This document shows, piece by piece, positions 12,342 to 24,224 of a stretch of DNA of 64,000 bases. The notes below the pieces were generated by a model. The model was not told the DNA's origin. It saw only the letters and a list, made by a program, of their open reading frames with translations, and did not search any database. Positions within the stretch are counted from its first letter, which is position 1; each line of letters opens with the position of its first letter. The DNA is taken from the NCBI RefSeq assembly GCF_907164915.1, contig NC_061866.1, positions 22,050,117 to 22,114,116 on the forward strand. Direction: 5' to 3'. The stretch comes from Impatiens glandulifera. Lineage: Eukaryota; Streptophyta; Magnoliopsida; Ericales; Balsaminaceae. The position numbers and the translations under genes are program-made.

Positions 12342-13241
12342 CTGTCAAAATCGCGAGTCAACTCGTAAACACGTCTGAGTTTGCGAGTCGACTACGCGAA
12401 AATGAGTCAAGAGTCAAAGAAACTCGTTTAGAAACGAAATCCTAGTTAAGGCGTGATTTAACTCGGTAAAATCAGTTTTATCGGACGATTTTACTTAATA
12501 TCTTTCTAAATCTTTTTCTTGTAGATTTGTGAACGGATGTACAGAAATCTGTGAAGAAGAGTAAGACGATTTTACTTTTATCTTTCTAAATTTTGACTAT
12601 TGTTAATGAAAGAGGAGAGGACGGATGGTAAGAGTTGTCATTGTTAATAATGGAAGAGTTAGATCTGTGAGCTGCCATGGAAGGGGAGGAAAGAAGGAGA
12701 AAGATGAGCGGTCGTGGAAGAGGAAGAAAGAAAAGAAAGAAAAAAGGAGAGAGAAGGAAAATAGTAAGAAATGTTAATTAGGGTTTTTTTACTGTAATAA
12801 TATAATCATTTATCATAATAAATAAAAATATATATTTATTATTCTATTTTAGTTATTTATTATTTTAATATATATATTCAGAAATATGAATAATTTTTTA
12901 AAAATTAATAAATAAATTATTTATCTTTAACTTTTATACATAATTAATTAAAAACTAATATTTTTAAATAAAATTTTAGGTAAATTTTTATAATAAATAA
13001 TATATTTATATTATAAAATATAAAATTGTTAAATAATGTAGAGCATATTAATTTTTTTATTTAATAATTATGTTTACTCTTTTATATATAAATTGATTAT
13101 ATATTCTTTTAAAAATTATATTTTTAATTATTAATATAAATAAATATTGATGTAAGTAAACTCTTACGATTTTAGGTAAAATCTAGATTTTACGAGTTTA
13201 CATGTGCAAAACGATTTTACGTAAACTCTCAATTTTAACAG
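12342..13241. mobile_element. TIR element, copy 1 (MITE-like)
   Basis: Left end CTGTCAAAATCGCGAGTCAA and right end (reverse complement) CTGTTAAAATTGAGAGTTTA are inverted repeats, continuing into ACGATTTTAC-rich subterminal sequence on both sides. The interior is AT-rich and non-coding apart from a purine-rich stretch near 12600-12770. Copy 2 at 21638-22140 has the same ends. No clean target-site duplication is visible, so the superfamily is open. Confidence 0.55.
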
Positions 13242-14137
13242 ATTGGATAGCTTTATCTAGGGCAGGATAAGGCTAGAGGATAAGGGCGTCTTGCTGGTGG
13301 AGATAAGAGTAGCACATGCACATAAAATCGAAGGATTTGATCGTCTATGGAGGGAGATGGAGCTTCTAAAAGATCACGCACCGGCAAGTCGCGTTTCCAG
13401 CGAGGTTGCGAGTTCAGCGATGACAATGAGTTGGACGACGTCGTTTCGAGTGACAGAACGTAGGGTTCCGTTGGAGTTTTGTCTGTGGTCAGCTCGTTTG
13501 ACTAACGGGGCTAGTCCATCACGTTAGTTTATCGGGTGTGGCAGGCACACGCTTAATTCGTTGTAGCGGGCTATGTGGGAGCGTCTAGGCTGTTGGATAA
13601 AGCTTGGGCGCTCATTTGATGGTCTAGATCCTGCTACATAATATTAAAAAAAAACCAGTTATACTAGATTATTAAATTTTATTTTTATTAAAAAGGTTAT
13701 TAAAAATTTATTTTAATTCTCCTTTTTACGTTTTTCTTCACCAAAAATTTCACAAAACATATTTTTAGAATCATAATAAAAAATATGATCATGTTTTATT
13801 TTATTTTTGGTATTTTTGGGATATTTTATTTAATTGTTTTAAGTCATAAATTAAATATAATTCATGATTAAATCATAATTAAATATTTTTAACCTCTTCA
13901 AAAGTCTAATTTGGGTAAAAATAAATATATAATATTTTATCCTAAACATATTTTTGTAATTTTGAATAATTTCCTTAATTAGGGTTTAACTATCACAATA
14001 ATTAAGCCTTAATTAGGTTTTTAATTCCTTTTTTGAATTATTTTGAATATAAAAATTCAAAATATTATTTTAATATTATGAAAAATAATAATATTATTTA
14101 AAAATAAGGGTAGGTCAAATTTTCATGCTTACAACAT

Positions 14138-16149
14138 CACAAACAAAATAATAAAATTGACACAATATAGCGTTATCGAGGACCTCGTTCAAGAAAATAT
14201 TTTTTATAAAACAAATAGAAGTAGATGAAGCAATGATGATGAAAGAGACGAAGAAGAAAGGTAGAGAAGAAATGAGTATTTTTAGAAAAATAAATATAAT
14301 TAGAATATGAGGTTATTAATGGAATGCAATTTTAATAAAGGTTTGTAACAGATGGAACCATTTATAATTTTATAACTAGTTTAAGGTATAAATTATAACT
14401 CTTAAGTTACTGTACTTATAAAATTATCCAACCAAACAATTAATTAATTTTACTATAAGTATAGTTGTACTTTACCTACAATGCTATACTACTTACCAAA
14501 CGGAGGCAACATAATGTTTAACCTAGAATAACAATACCAATAACCAAAACAAACTTTATATCCAATACACGATTCAATGAGTCAAAGCTTACCAAAACCA
14601 TGATCAAATGTTATACACAACCATTCAATTGTGTAGGGACTGACTAAAAACTTTATGATGCAACATAGACGAAGATTAACATCTGAAAACCTTTTTTCAC
14701 AAAACTAATAAAATATTTTTGGTATTTGCCCAATTGGCTGAATCAATCAATCCAAAGCGTTCAAAAACATTCTAACACACTTGACGTACGATTTCCAGTC
14801 ATTGTTCTTAAGAAAGGGTTCAAGAACACTAACTTAGTAACTAAGAAAAAACCTAGCCGATTTGATTTTTTATTTAGAAATAATGGAAGCTTTTGAAGCT
14901 CATAGAAAGTTTACAAATGATATTTAGGGTGTTTCTACATCATTCAAACAAGCTAATATATGATATAAAGCAACATATGAACTTATAATGTATAAAATTA
15001 AGTTTTCATTCAAAAGTCGAATTACATCATGAATGGTGACTTACTAGTGGATCTATATGATGATATACAACTTCAATAATACTAGCCTAAAATACAGTTA
15101 TTCACCAAACCAAAAAATTTCTTCAAGCGCTCCCTCAACAATTGCAAATTCCCCCATTCTCCACCACCTTGTGGTGTCATCTCTAAGAAATTAATAGGGC
15201 TAACCCCTTATTTAAACACGTGATAGGATGATCACAAGATCAAAGGAGTTATGAGCTCAAAACACATGTTTAACAATCCTCTCAAACATTCAATATTCAA
15301 CTACATTTGAATAGCGACTATCTATCTAGACAGACATATAGTACATAGTGTCGTAGGCCCTTTCTTAATATGTAACCAAGCACCGAACTCTTAAATATAA
15401 ATCTTTAAGAAAAAACAACTTCCTTAATGATAGTCTTCTTGCCTACTTTTATGAGATTCAAGACAAAGGTAAGATAAGAGGTTCTATAACATAACATTTG
15501 TGGAAAAGTTTTTTCCTAAAATGTGTTTATGAGGTTGAGTATACCATCGAAATCTTTCGGTGTATCCTCTCTATAGGCGGAGTACACGAAAGGATAGGTA
15601 AGACATGTAACCAACCAATTTTTAGATTGTACGAACAGCTCCTAATGACAGGGTTTTCGAATGAGAAACTGACTAATATGATAGATCCTTCCGAAGACGT
15701 AAGAAACCCTTTAAATTTGGGATTGGAAAGGAACGAAATAAAACGAGTACAAGTTTCAAGTTTGAGCTGTGAGTTTTGACTTGACGAGCGTCTTTTAGAA
15801 AAATAATCAGATGTTTTAAGCGTTCGTGTGCCTTAAGAGTGTGTTTATTCGGATATCATTTGTTCAAGTTTCAAAACACATTTATTTCCTTTAGAAATAA
15901 TCATCAAGGTAAATGAATTATTCTACACTTCTACTTGTTTTCTAAATTCTTATTGTTCATTTGTCGTTTGTTTTGTTTATCATATGTTTTTCTCTTTTTT
16001 CTTTACTAGATTGTATTCTGATGAATTTCACCTTATTATTATCATCATTATTTTTTGTTTGTATTTTTTTTGTTTATTGTTTTTATTTTATATTTTGTTT
16101 TTATTATTATTATTTTGTTTTTTAAAATTACTTACACATTTCAGATGAC
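14138..16149. other. Two kb of AT-rich sequence without recognised feature
   Basis: A few open stretches (for example 15498-15779) show no motif I recognise. Bases 15900-16140 are T-rich and low in complexity. Probably decayed transposon sequence, since a gypsy RT relic follows directly. Confidence 0.4.
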
Positions 16150-16900
16150 TCTCAATTTCGAAAACGTGAATATTCATATGTTATTCATCGATCCCAACAT
16201 GAATCCACATTATATCATCTTCGAGTTCCTTCAAGAAAAATACCTCTTTAACGTGTTGAGATTTTACGAGGTCGAAAATGCATGTCTGTTGTGTGTAGTC
16301 AACTTTGTCACTTCTTTATGGATCGAATCATGAAATGTCATCCATGTTGCTCTTTAGTACGCGACGTTGGCATTCTTGAGTACAAAAGACTTGACCCAAT
16401 AATAAATTATGCTCACTTCTATGATGAATGTGGTATTATCTTTGTCCTCTAGTACCATCAATAATTGATTGTAGCCATAAAATCCGTCCAAGAATGATAA
16501 TAATTTATTACTCAAGACGCGGTCAACCAATAAGTCGATGTGAGATAGTGGAAAACTATCCTTCGGGCTTACTTTATTGAGATCGTGATAGTCTATGTAT
16601 ACCCGAATTTTCCGAATTTCTTGGCAATTAGGACCACGTTTTCAACCCAATTAGGACCACATTTTCAACCCAATTAGGATACTCGATGACTTACTGAAAA
16701 CCCGTCTCCAACTGTTTCTTCACATCCTTTTTAACTTTTTTCAAAAAATATTAGCCCGCATTCGATGAAGCTTCTACTTGACTGACTTATCGTTCAGATA
16801 AAGAGGTATTTGATTCTAAATGACGTTAGGATCAACTCCTGATATATCTCGGTACGTCCATGCAAAAATGTCTTTATTTAAATTTAATAATTATATTAAA
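16150..16900 (-). pseudogene. Ty3/gypsy reverse transcriptase relic
   Basis: The minus-strand translation of about 16640-16360 gives the gypsy RT signature in order: IRVYIDYHDLNK, SPKDSFPLSHIDLL, LLSFLDGFYGYNQ, TTFI, then FVLKNA. It continues, after a stop where YQ is expected, with FHDSIHKEV (16360-16310). These match the palm region of Tat-type RTs (DLNKASPKD...FMDGFSGYNQ...PFGLKNA). The catalytic YVDD motif is not recognisable and no LTR flanks it. A 26-bp direct duplication (ATTAGGACCAC...) sits at 16627-16680. Confidence 0.75.
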
Positions 16901-17401
16901 TCATGATGTTCATACTCGTTTAAACTATGTTCGATTAAAATAATTTGAGGGTCATCTTCATTATTTAAGTTAATGTAAATCGTTTTATAAATTGTGGACG
17001 CATTTTATTCTCATTATTTAAATAGAGTTTCATTTCGGAGTTAAAATTATAATAAAAGACGCATATTTAAAAGTATTAAATGATTATAAAATTATAAAAA
17101 TAATAATTTTAAGAAAATAAGTCAAACAAAAATTTATCCAAAATTAAAATCAAATAAAAACTAAGATCAAACAACTTTTAAGAGCACACACCATTATGTA
17201 ATTTCATGACTTTTTGAATCCAACCAATAATCGCACATATCTTCCTTCACCTTTTTGTACCTAACATTGAGGCACACCAATTTGGGCCTCAAAACTCTAG
17301 GCTCAATTCCATAAATTCTCCACCTTTCCACTATTTCTATTGCCAAATGAATTAGCCTTATCACTAAGAACACACTAGAACTGATCCTTCTACTTCTCTA
17401 A

Positions 17402-20400
17402 TTACGTTCCAACCTTTGTGACATGAATCAAATCACAATATTTCCGAAACTTGATTCCCGTCACCGCCTTCGTGATCAAATCTGTGGGATTCTCATATAT
17501 ATGAACATTATCCACAACTACCGCTCCACTCACTATGATAACTTGAATGTAGAGAAGTCGAATGTCAATGTGCTTTGTGCGATCGTAAAACATCAAGTTC
17601 TTGGACAAGTGTATGGAGCATTGGTTATCGCAAAATAACTCCACTTTGTCATGTTTTACCCCAAATTCACCAACGAGACCCTTCAACTAAAGTGCCTCAT
17701 TGAAGCCCTCCGTCACAACGATATACTCGGCCTCTATTGTTGAAAGTATAACTACCTATTGTAATTGTGTCTTCCAACTTACTCAACATCCAAAGAGGGT
17801 AAAAACATATCCCATTAGAGATTTTCTCTTGTCCAAGTCACCTACAAAATCAACATTAACTTATCATCACCTACACCCGACCGTTTAAAATAAAGAGAGA
17901 CATCTAAGGATCCCCCAACCTAATGGAGAACTCACTCTGTCGCCTTCCAATGTTCTTTCCCCCGATTCGTCATAAAACGACTAACAAGACTAACCATGGC
18001 ATACATTAGGCTCCCGATGGAACTTGCATATGGGGGTGTTTACCATTCTCACCTTATCCTCCTTGGTATTCGGTGATATATTTTAGAAGATCTTGAAATG
18101 AGTATCTAATGGCATTTGAATTGCCTTAGCATCAGACATCCCGAACTTGGTGACCAAGTTTTGAAGGTAGTCGCTTTGAGACACGAATATGTAGCCTTTT
18201 TTTCGATCCTGCTCAATCACTCTAACTAACTTCCTAGCAAACTCTTGACCTTGTGAACATCTTCCTTCTTTCTCGATGCGATCAACATAGCATTCACATA
18301 TAACAATTGGAAGACCCCACAACCATCAACTCACTTGACATAGACACAACTTTCGAAATTGCTTCTCACGAAATCTTTACGACCATGAACTCATCAAAGC
18401 GCAAATACAATTGTCTTAGTATTTGTTTTAAAGAGACATACATTGCCTTCATCACCCACTTTGAACCAACTATCCTCTGATTCTTGAGTTTGTCTACCAA
18501 TTCCTACATCTCGTTTTTATCAAGCAATGTCATCTCCTCCACCATAACACGCTTCCATTCAGTTCTCTTGTTGCTCTCCATCGCTTCTCTAAACGATCGT
18601 AGCTCTAAATCTTGTACCCCATCTTACACAAGGAATACAAAGACTGCCAAATTGGAGTAGCCAAATCTTTCTAGAGCTAGGGTTATTTTATGGTCTCTAT
18701 CTTGCTCTAACTGGTAGGAGTTAAGGTTCTCTTATGGATCCATATTTTCCTCCTCTACCTGACAATCTGTTTCATCCTCTTCACTAGCCTCCTTCGTGTC
18801 TATCGATTCTTTAGTAATCTCTCCTAGGAACTTCAATCAAATTCGCTCATCTCTTTAGCGATATTTTCAGCTTCGACTGATTGTGTTTCTCCATAATGGG
18901 ACTTAGTTTCCTTAAAGGCCAAGTCACAACTAAATATGCAATTGGTCGTCTCTCCGTCCTTGTAAAACAGTTTTCAACTTTTTACTACTTAGGGTATCCA
19001 ACGAACATACACTTATTCTCTCTCGGATCAAGATTTCCATCTGGTTGTTGCATGTAAGTCTCACACCCAAAAACCTTCAGGTTATTGAGTTTTGGAGGAT
19101 CGACATTCCAAACTTCTTATGGTATCTTGCATTTCAATGTCTTCGATGGACAATGATGGGTAAGATAAGTCATAGTGTTAACTACCTCACCTCAAATCCT
19201 CTTCGGTAGACCGACCTTAAACAACATATACCGAACACGCTCAAGTAGCGTTTTATTCATTCTCTCTACTAAGCCATTTTGTTGCGGTGTCTATCGGATG
19301 GTTTTATGACGAACCATCCCTTCTTCCTTGATAAATTAATAGAACTCCTCACCTAGGTACTCCAACCACCATTTAGAGTTGCATTAAACCATTATCTATT
19401 TAGAGCTTATTAACCTTCTTCTCGGTCTGAGTCTCTACCATCTTCTTCCACTCCTTAAGCTTTGTAAATGTCTCTTCCTCGTGCTTCAAGATGTATACCC
19501 AAACCTTGCACGAACAATCAACAATGAAGGTGATAAAGTACCAACCACCATTTAGAGTTGCATTCCTCGTCGCCCCCCACAAGTTTGAGTGAACATAACT
19601 GAGCGTCTCCTGAGTGACCTCAACCGACCTCCCAAACTTCACCCTCGTAGTTTTATCGTATATGCAGTTCTTGCAAAACTCCAAATGATCAAGTTTCTCC
19701 TTGTCAAAATAGCCTCTCTTACTAAAGTACTTCAAACCCCTCTCACTCATGTGCCCTAATCTCTTATGCCATATACTCGTGGGTGATACATCTCGAGGCT
19801 CCGTCACTACTACCATATCACTAATCAATGTACTTCTTTGAAAGACGTAAAGACTCTTCTCTCGTATGCCTCACTTTACCACTAGCGACCCCTTTGTGAT
19901 CCTCAATACATTCTTCTCACACTTCCATGCAAAACCAAGTTGGTTTAGTAAGTCGAGAGTGATTAAATTCCTCTGAAGGTCCGGGATGTGTCATACATTC
20001 GTCAATACCCTCTAATTCCATCACGCGTCTTTAAATTCACTATTTTGATCCCCATCATCCTGCTAGACTTGTTGTTACCTAACTAAACCTCGCCCACCAA
20101 AGTCTTTTCATAGGTCTCGAACTAACTCTCGTTAGGTTTCATATGGAACAAACACCCAAAATCTATAATCCAACATTTTTCGGACTAATTAGTGGAGACA
20201 GCGAGAGTATCCACACTTTTGTACCCATTCTTAACCTCTTAAACATCCACTTCTTCTCATTTCTTCACAAATCTAAACAATCTCGTTTAATGTGCCCCTC
20301 CTTCTCACAATTGTAGCACTTAGTAGATTTCTTCCCGAGAGACTATGAATGCCTCTTCTTCTTGCTTTTATTGTCTCTTTTATCGGTTCTCCCTCGAACC

Positions 20401-20960
20401 AAGAGTCCATTTCAATTTTCATTTCTCTCTTCATTCATCTTCTTTAAGTCCTTCGATATCAATGCACTCATCACATCATCGAGGATAAGCTTCTCCCTTC
20501 CATGCTCAGATATTTCTACAAAAGTTTCATACGACTTCGGTAAAGAATTTGAAAGCATCAACGCCTTATCCTCATCCTTGTATTTCTCCCCGATGTTTTC
20601 CAAATCAAGGAGAATCTTGACATAATCGTCGAGATGCGTCAGTAAATCCTTCCCCTCAACCATCTAAACCTGAAGAATCTCTACTATATGTAGATCCGAG
20701 ACGACAATGTCTTTGTCATATACAAAAACTCCAACTGAAGACAAACCTTTATTGCTATTGTGACACTAGCAACCTCTCTCAACGCATTATCACTAAGACT
20801 AAGAATCAAAGTGTTATAGGCCCTTTCCAATACCTCCATCTTTTTCTCTACGTCCATCGAGTGCTTTAGTAACTCCCATGTTGCCTAATTGTGCCCTCAT
20901 CTTTATCTTCCATAACCCAAATTCATTCGTCCCATTTTTAACTTCTCGATATCAACCCTA
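17402..20960 (-). pseudogene. Copia C gag-pol relic
   Basis: Segments in minus-strand order: gag near 20960-20410 (THLDDYVKILLDLENIGEKY, a Tnt1-like copia gag pattern), a possible zinc-knuckle region near 20310, and the integrase zinc finger and core near 19780-19400 (WHKRLGHMSERGL, CKNCIYDK, FITFIVDCSCKVW; the second catalytic Asp of the usual FIDDFS is present as the D of IVDCS). RT fragments follow at 18560-18083 (FGMSDAKAIQMPLD at the end), then RNase H near 17690-17402 (LFCDNQCSIHLSKN, RTKHIDIR). Many stops and shifts; no intact protein is possible. Confidence 0.8.
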
Positions 20961-21068
20961 GAAGTCGATCCGATCTCAAATCATAAAAATAATTGATCGA
21001 ATCAAGAAAAAAATACCAAAAAATTGAACTGTGACCGCCTAGCCCAACTTGACTCTAATACTAGTTCG

Positions 21069-21565
21069 TGGTGAAAAACTATCATCACAAAGAATGAAAG
21101 CAGAATAATAGCAACCATAGTGTAATGCAGAACAATAATGTAAAAGTAAGAAAGAAAATAATGAACAAGAATTTTATATAGGTTCGGACCAACAATGTTC
21201 TAAGTCTTGCTTTAAGAGAATCAATTCAATAGAGTTATATTATGAATTATAAACTCTAACTTTATCTGTTTGTTCTAGGTTTTTAGTCTCACATACTTCT
21301 CGTTTACAATATATATATAAGGCTTTTACAATCCATAATTAGGGTAAAGATCATGTCGTATTTTTCACATCTCCAGCATGATATGATTTCGTGGCGATTT
21401 AGTTAACATTTCCATAATAATATAATTTGATTGACATCTTCACAATTATGTAATTTCATGCACTTTTGAATCCAATAATTAATCGCATATATCTTTATTC
21501 CCCTTTTTATACATAACATTAAGGCACACCAAATTGAGCCTCAAAACCGTAGGCCCAATTCCACA
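21069..21565 (-). repeat. 5' LTR of copia element C
   Basis: About 497 bp, minus-strand start TGTGGAATTGGGCC, end TTTTCACCA beside the degenerate PBS. The other LTR is only partly preserved at 17185-17313. Confidence 0.65.
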
Positions 21566-21637
21566 AGAATTTTTCTCTATTCATATAAACTACATTAGGT
21601 ATTGAATTTAAGCAATAAATTAGGTATATTACAAGGT

Positions 21638-22140
21638 TGTCAAAATCGAGAGTTTACGTAGAATCGTTATCTAGTTGTAAACTCGTAAAATCTAAAGTTT
21701 ACTTGAAATCGTAAAAGTTTAATTTGAAAAAATAATAGTTATATATTATTATTATTATTTGTATATATAATTAAGTATTTTATACCTAACCAATTTTAAG
21801 AAATTGTATATTTTAATATAAAATTAATTAAAAAATAATAATAAATAAATAATACTATAAAAATTTATACTTATAAAATGAATTATATTAATTAATTAAT
21901 TTAAATAAATAATTACTTTATTTTTTATTTTTTAAATATAAATTTGTTTTTTATAATAAAATCGTATAGAATTGTAAAATCAAAATTATTTATAAACTCG
22001 TAAAATCGTAAAATCTTATTATCGTAAATTTAAAATCGTAAGAGTTTACATATTTAAGAGTTTACTTAAAATCAAACTCGTTAGCCTGATGTGAAATCGT
22101 AAAATCGTAAGATTTTAAGAGTCAACTCGAGATTTTGACA
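21638..22140. mobile_element. TIR element, copy 2 (MITE-like)
   Basis: Left end TTGTCAAAATCGAGAGTTTA and right end (reverse complement) CTGTCAAAATCTCGAGTTGA form terminal inverted repeats. The arms are filled with GTAAAATCGTAAACTC-like words and the centre is AT-rich. Same ends as copy 1 at 12342-13241. No coding capacity and no clear target-site duplication. Confidence 0.6.
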
Positions 22141-22557
22141 GTCTTGGTATAGTACTTAAACAAAAACGAACAAACTAGTAATGAATGGACAATGACACAT
22201 CGTATGAATGTTTAGTGAATCTAAAAACACATTTCAAGTTACTTCTACTTCCTCTTATCAGATTAACTTTAACCTGTTATGAAAACTATACTTTTTCATT
22301 CCTCCAATTGCACAAATGTTCCATTTTCACATGAATTGAATCGATCTACAACGCTACAACATAAAAAACTTGAAGACTATCTATAATACTAATTTCAATA
22401 AGTATAATATTAGATATTTAAATTTTTACCAAATTTCTTATTTTTCACATCCTTCATGTAATTAGAAATTGACTTTGTTTTTTTCAGCCAATTTATTATA
22501 AATCTATTTCTTTAAATTAGATCATAAATTTCACAAATAATTTATTTATTTTAACAT
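22141..22557. other. Interval without recognised feature
   Basis: AT-rich sequence between the TIR element and copia D; nothing recognised on either strand. Confidence 0.4.
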
Positions 22558-23012
22558 TGTTGGAATTTAGGGATCACTATTATAATATATAATTGTGCAA
22601 ATGTCATCTTCAATTAAGCAAAATGATGTGATCTAATGTGAAATCAAGTTTATAGGCTTATGGGTGTATTTCTCATGAATATAAAGTGATGATACCTAAG
22701 TAAATTTTCTAATTTTATGAAAGGGCTAAATTAGAAATGTTCAAATCAAAATAACTAACATTATGGTTATTTTGTAACGGTATGGTCCCCAATTGATGTA
22801 CGGTTCATTTTTCTTTTTGCGTCCCCATCAACAGAAAGATAAAACAATTTGATGTAGTCATCAATTGGAAGATCCATTTCATTTCTAAAGGAAGAGAATA
22901 TTAAATAATCTTTCAATTCTAACTAAAAGGAAATTAGTACAGTATGCTTTCGCTAATTGTAATTTTATTTTCTCACATATATTATTAGTATTTAATTAAG
23001 ATAAATCTAACA
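22558..23012 (+). repeat. 5' LTR of copia element D
   Basis: 455 bp from TGTTGGAATTTAGGG to TAAATCTAACA, directly followed by the PBS. Matches 28676-29133. Confidence 0.9.
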
Positions 23013-23014
23013 AT

Positions 23015-23027
23015 TGGTATCAGAGTC
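23015..23027 (+). other. Primer-binding site of copia element D
   Basis: TGGTATCAGAGTC, one base from the initiator-Met tRNA complement, two bases after the LTR. Confidence 0.9.
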
Positions 23028-23033
23028 ATTCTA

Positions 23034-23063
23034 ATTTAATTATGTGAGAAATTATATGGGGAT

Positions 23064-23100
<37 letters not shown>

Positions 23101-23345
23101 TATTTAATTATGTGAGAAATTATATTGATGTAGATATAATATACAGATTTAATTATGTAATAAATTATATCGTTATAAATTATATCGTTGTAGATAACAT
23201 ATACAAATTTAATTATGTTAGAAAATTATATCGGTGTAGATATATGCAGATTTATATGCATGAAATTTATATGAAATTTATATGCATGAAATTAATACGC
23301 ATGCAATTTATATGCATGCAATTGATAATAAAAGCATGTTATTAG
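23034..23345. repeat. AT-rich degenerate repeats and (TA)n tract in the copia D leader
   Basis: A (TA)n run at about 23066-23096 is followed by four degenerate copies of TTAATTATGTGAGAAATTAT-like units, then four ATGCATGAAATTTAT-like units. Leader sequence of element D; no coding sense. Confidence 0.75.
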
Positions 23346-24224
23346 GAATATTTATACATATATATATTAATTTATGATAATTTCAAATAAATTTGGTGTA
23401 AAATATAATGATTTATAGATAAAACATTCTAGAACAAGAGAAATTGTTTGTATTTGATTGATAAAATTTAGGGATATTAAGATTCTCTCTTAAATCTCGT
23501 TATAAAAGAATTATCTATTTCACTGTTATTATTAAAGATTTCTAGATTAAGGAGATTTAGAATCTTTAATGATTGATATAATATATAATATATTATAAAT
23601 TTAAGAGAGAATTGAGGAGTATATATTTAGATAGAATTTATTATGTATAATTTAATTTTATTTTACAATAAAATTAAATTAAAGTACATGTCATTTATCA
23701 AAACAAAATTACATGTTTATTCAGAAAATTATATATTATTGATTTGGATTATATACAATAATATGACATTTAAATTCAAAATTAATGATATTATAGTTCA
23801 TTAATTGAATTGTATTAATTGATACAAATAATCACCAAAGTGACAATGTTTGTTGAAATTGATTTAATAAAATTTTGAATGTTAGTATTGTGTAATTCAG
23901 GTGATTATATTATTTGATCCAAAGATTGATAATTAATTGACCGAATTACATAAATACTTTTGATGATGAACATATAATAATTATAAAGTCATATTTATGT
24001 GAATAATTAATCTATCCAAAGATAGATTTAATTATTTGAGATGTCTTATTATTATGTTTGATCATTACAACAAAATACTATTAGCAGTTAATATTATTGT
24101 CCAAAGACTTGATATTAATGTTGTGTTAAGTATTTTGAGATGGGATAAATCATAATTTGAATTTAATTGTTACTTAATATTATAGTCATGAGCATGTTCT
24201 TAATGTAATTTTTTGTTTTTGTTT

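Larger units (their letters stand above)
7546..14137 (-). mobile_element. 5' part of a Tat-lineage Ty3/gypsy element
   Basis: On the minus strand: LTR 14137-10063, a Tat-type primer-binding site (10060-10041), then a decayed gag region (9701-8753), with no recognisable protein downstream to about 7546. The element is truncated on the left against an oppositely oriented LTR fragment. Assignment to Tat/Ogre/Retand rests on the PBS, the very long LTR and the gag similarity; the pol part is absent. Confidence 0.65.
10063..14137 (-). repeat. 5' LTR of the Tat element, about 4.1 kb
   Basis: The ends are inferred from TGTTGTA at the minus-strand start (plus TACAACA, 14131-14137) and a decayed TACAACT next to the PBS. 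A long low-complexity tract of CCTAGG/CGGTCC words (10950-11600) corresponds to the GACCGA tract of the oppositely oriented fragment at 6900-7340. A TIR element (12342-13241) and a 163-bp duplication (about 11980-12245) lie inside. Confidence 0.6.
17185..21565 (-). mobile_element. Copia element C, decayed, with truncated 3' LTR
   Basis: On the minus strand: 5' LTR 21565-21069, a degenerate PBS (TAGTATTAGAG, 21064 downwards), gag, integrase, RT and RNase H relics, a polypurine tract (AAGGTGGAGAATTT, 17327-17314) and the first 125 or so bases of the 3' LTR (17313-17185). The LTR pair is recognised by a shared stretch with ATTATGTAATTTCATG, AGGCACACCAA and GCCTCAAAAC. Element E (49405-53327) belongs to the same family. 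Confidence 0.8.

Noticed and set aside
13291..13527. 78-codon frame in the Tat LTR
   Set aside because: Inside an LTR, relatively GC-rich and with a partial inverted counterpart near 5800-5950; no protein motif.
5456..14137. Single large DNA transposon with about 2-kb terminal inverted repeats
   Set aside because: The right arm ends in a gypsy PBS followed by a gag relic, which identifies it as an LTR; the arms are unequal in length.
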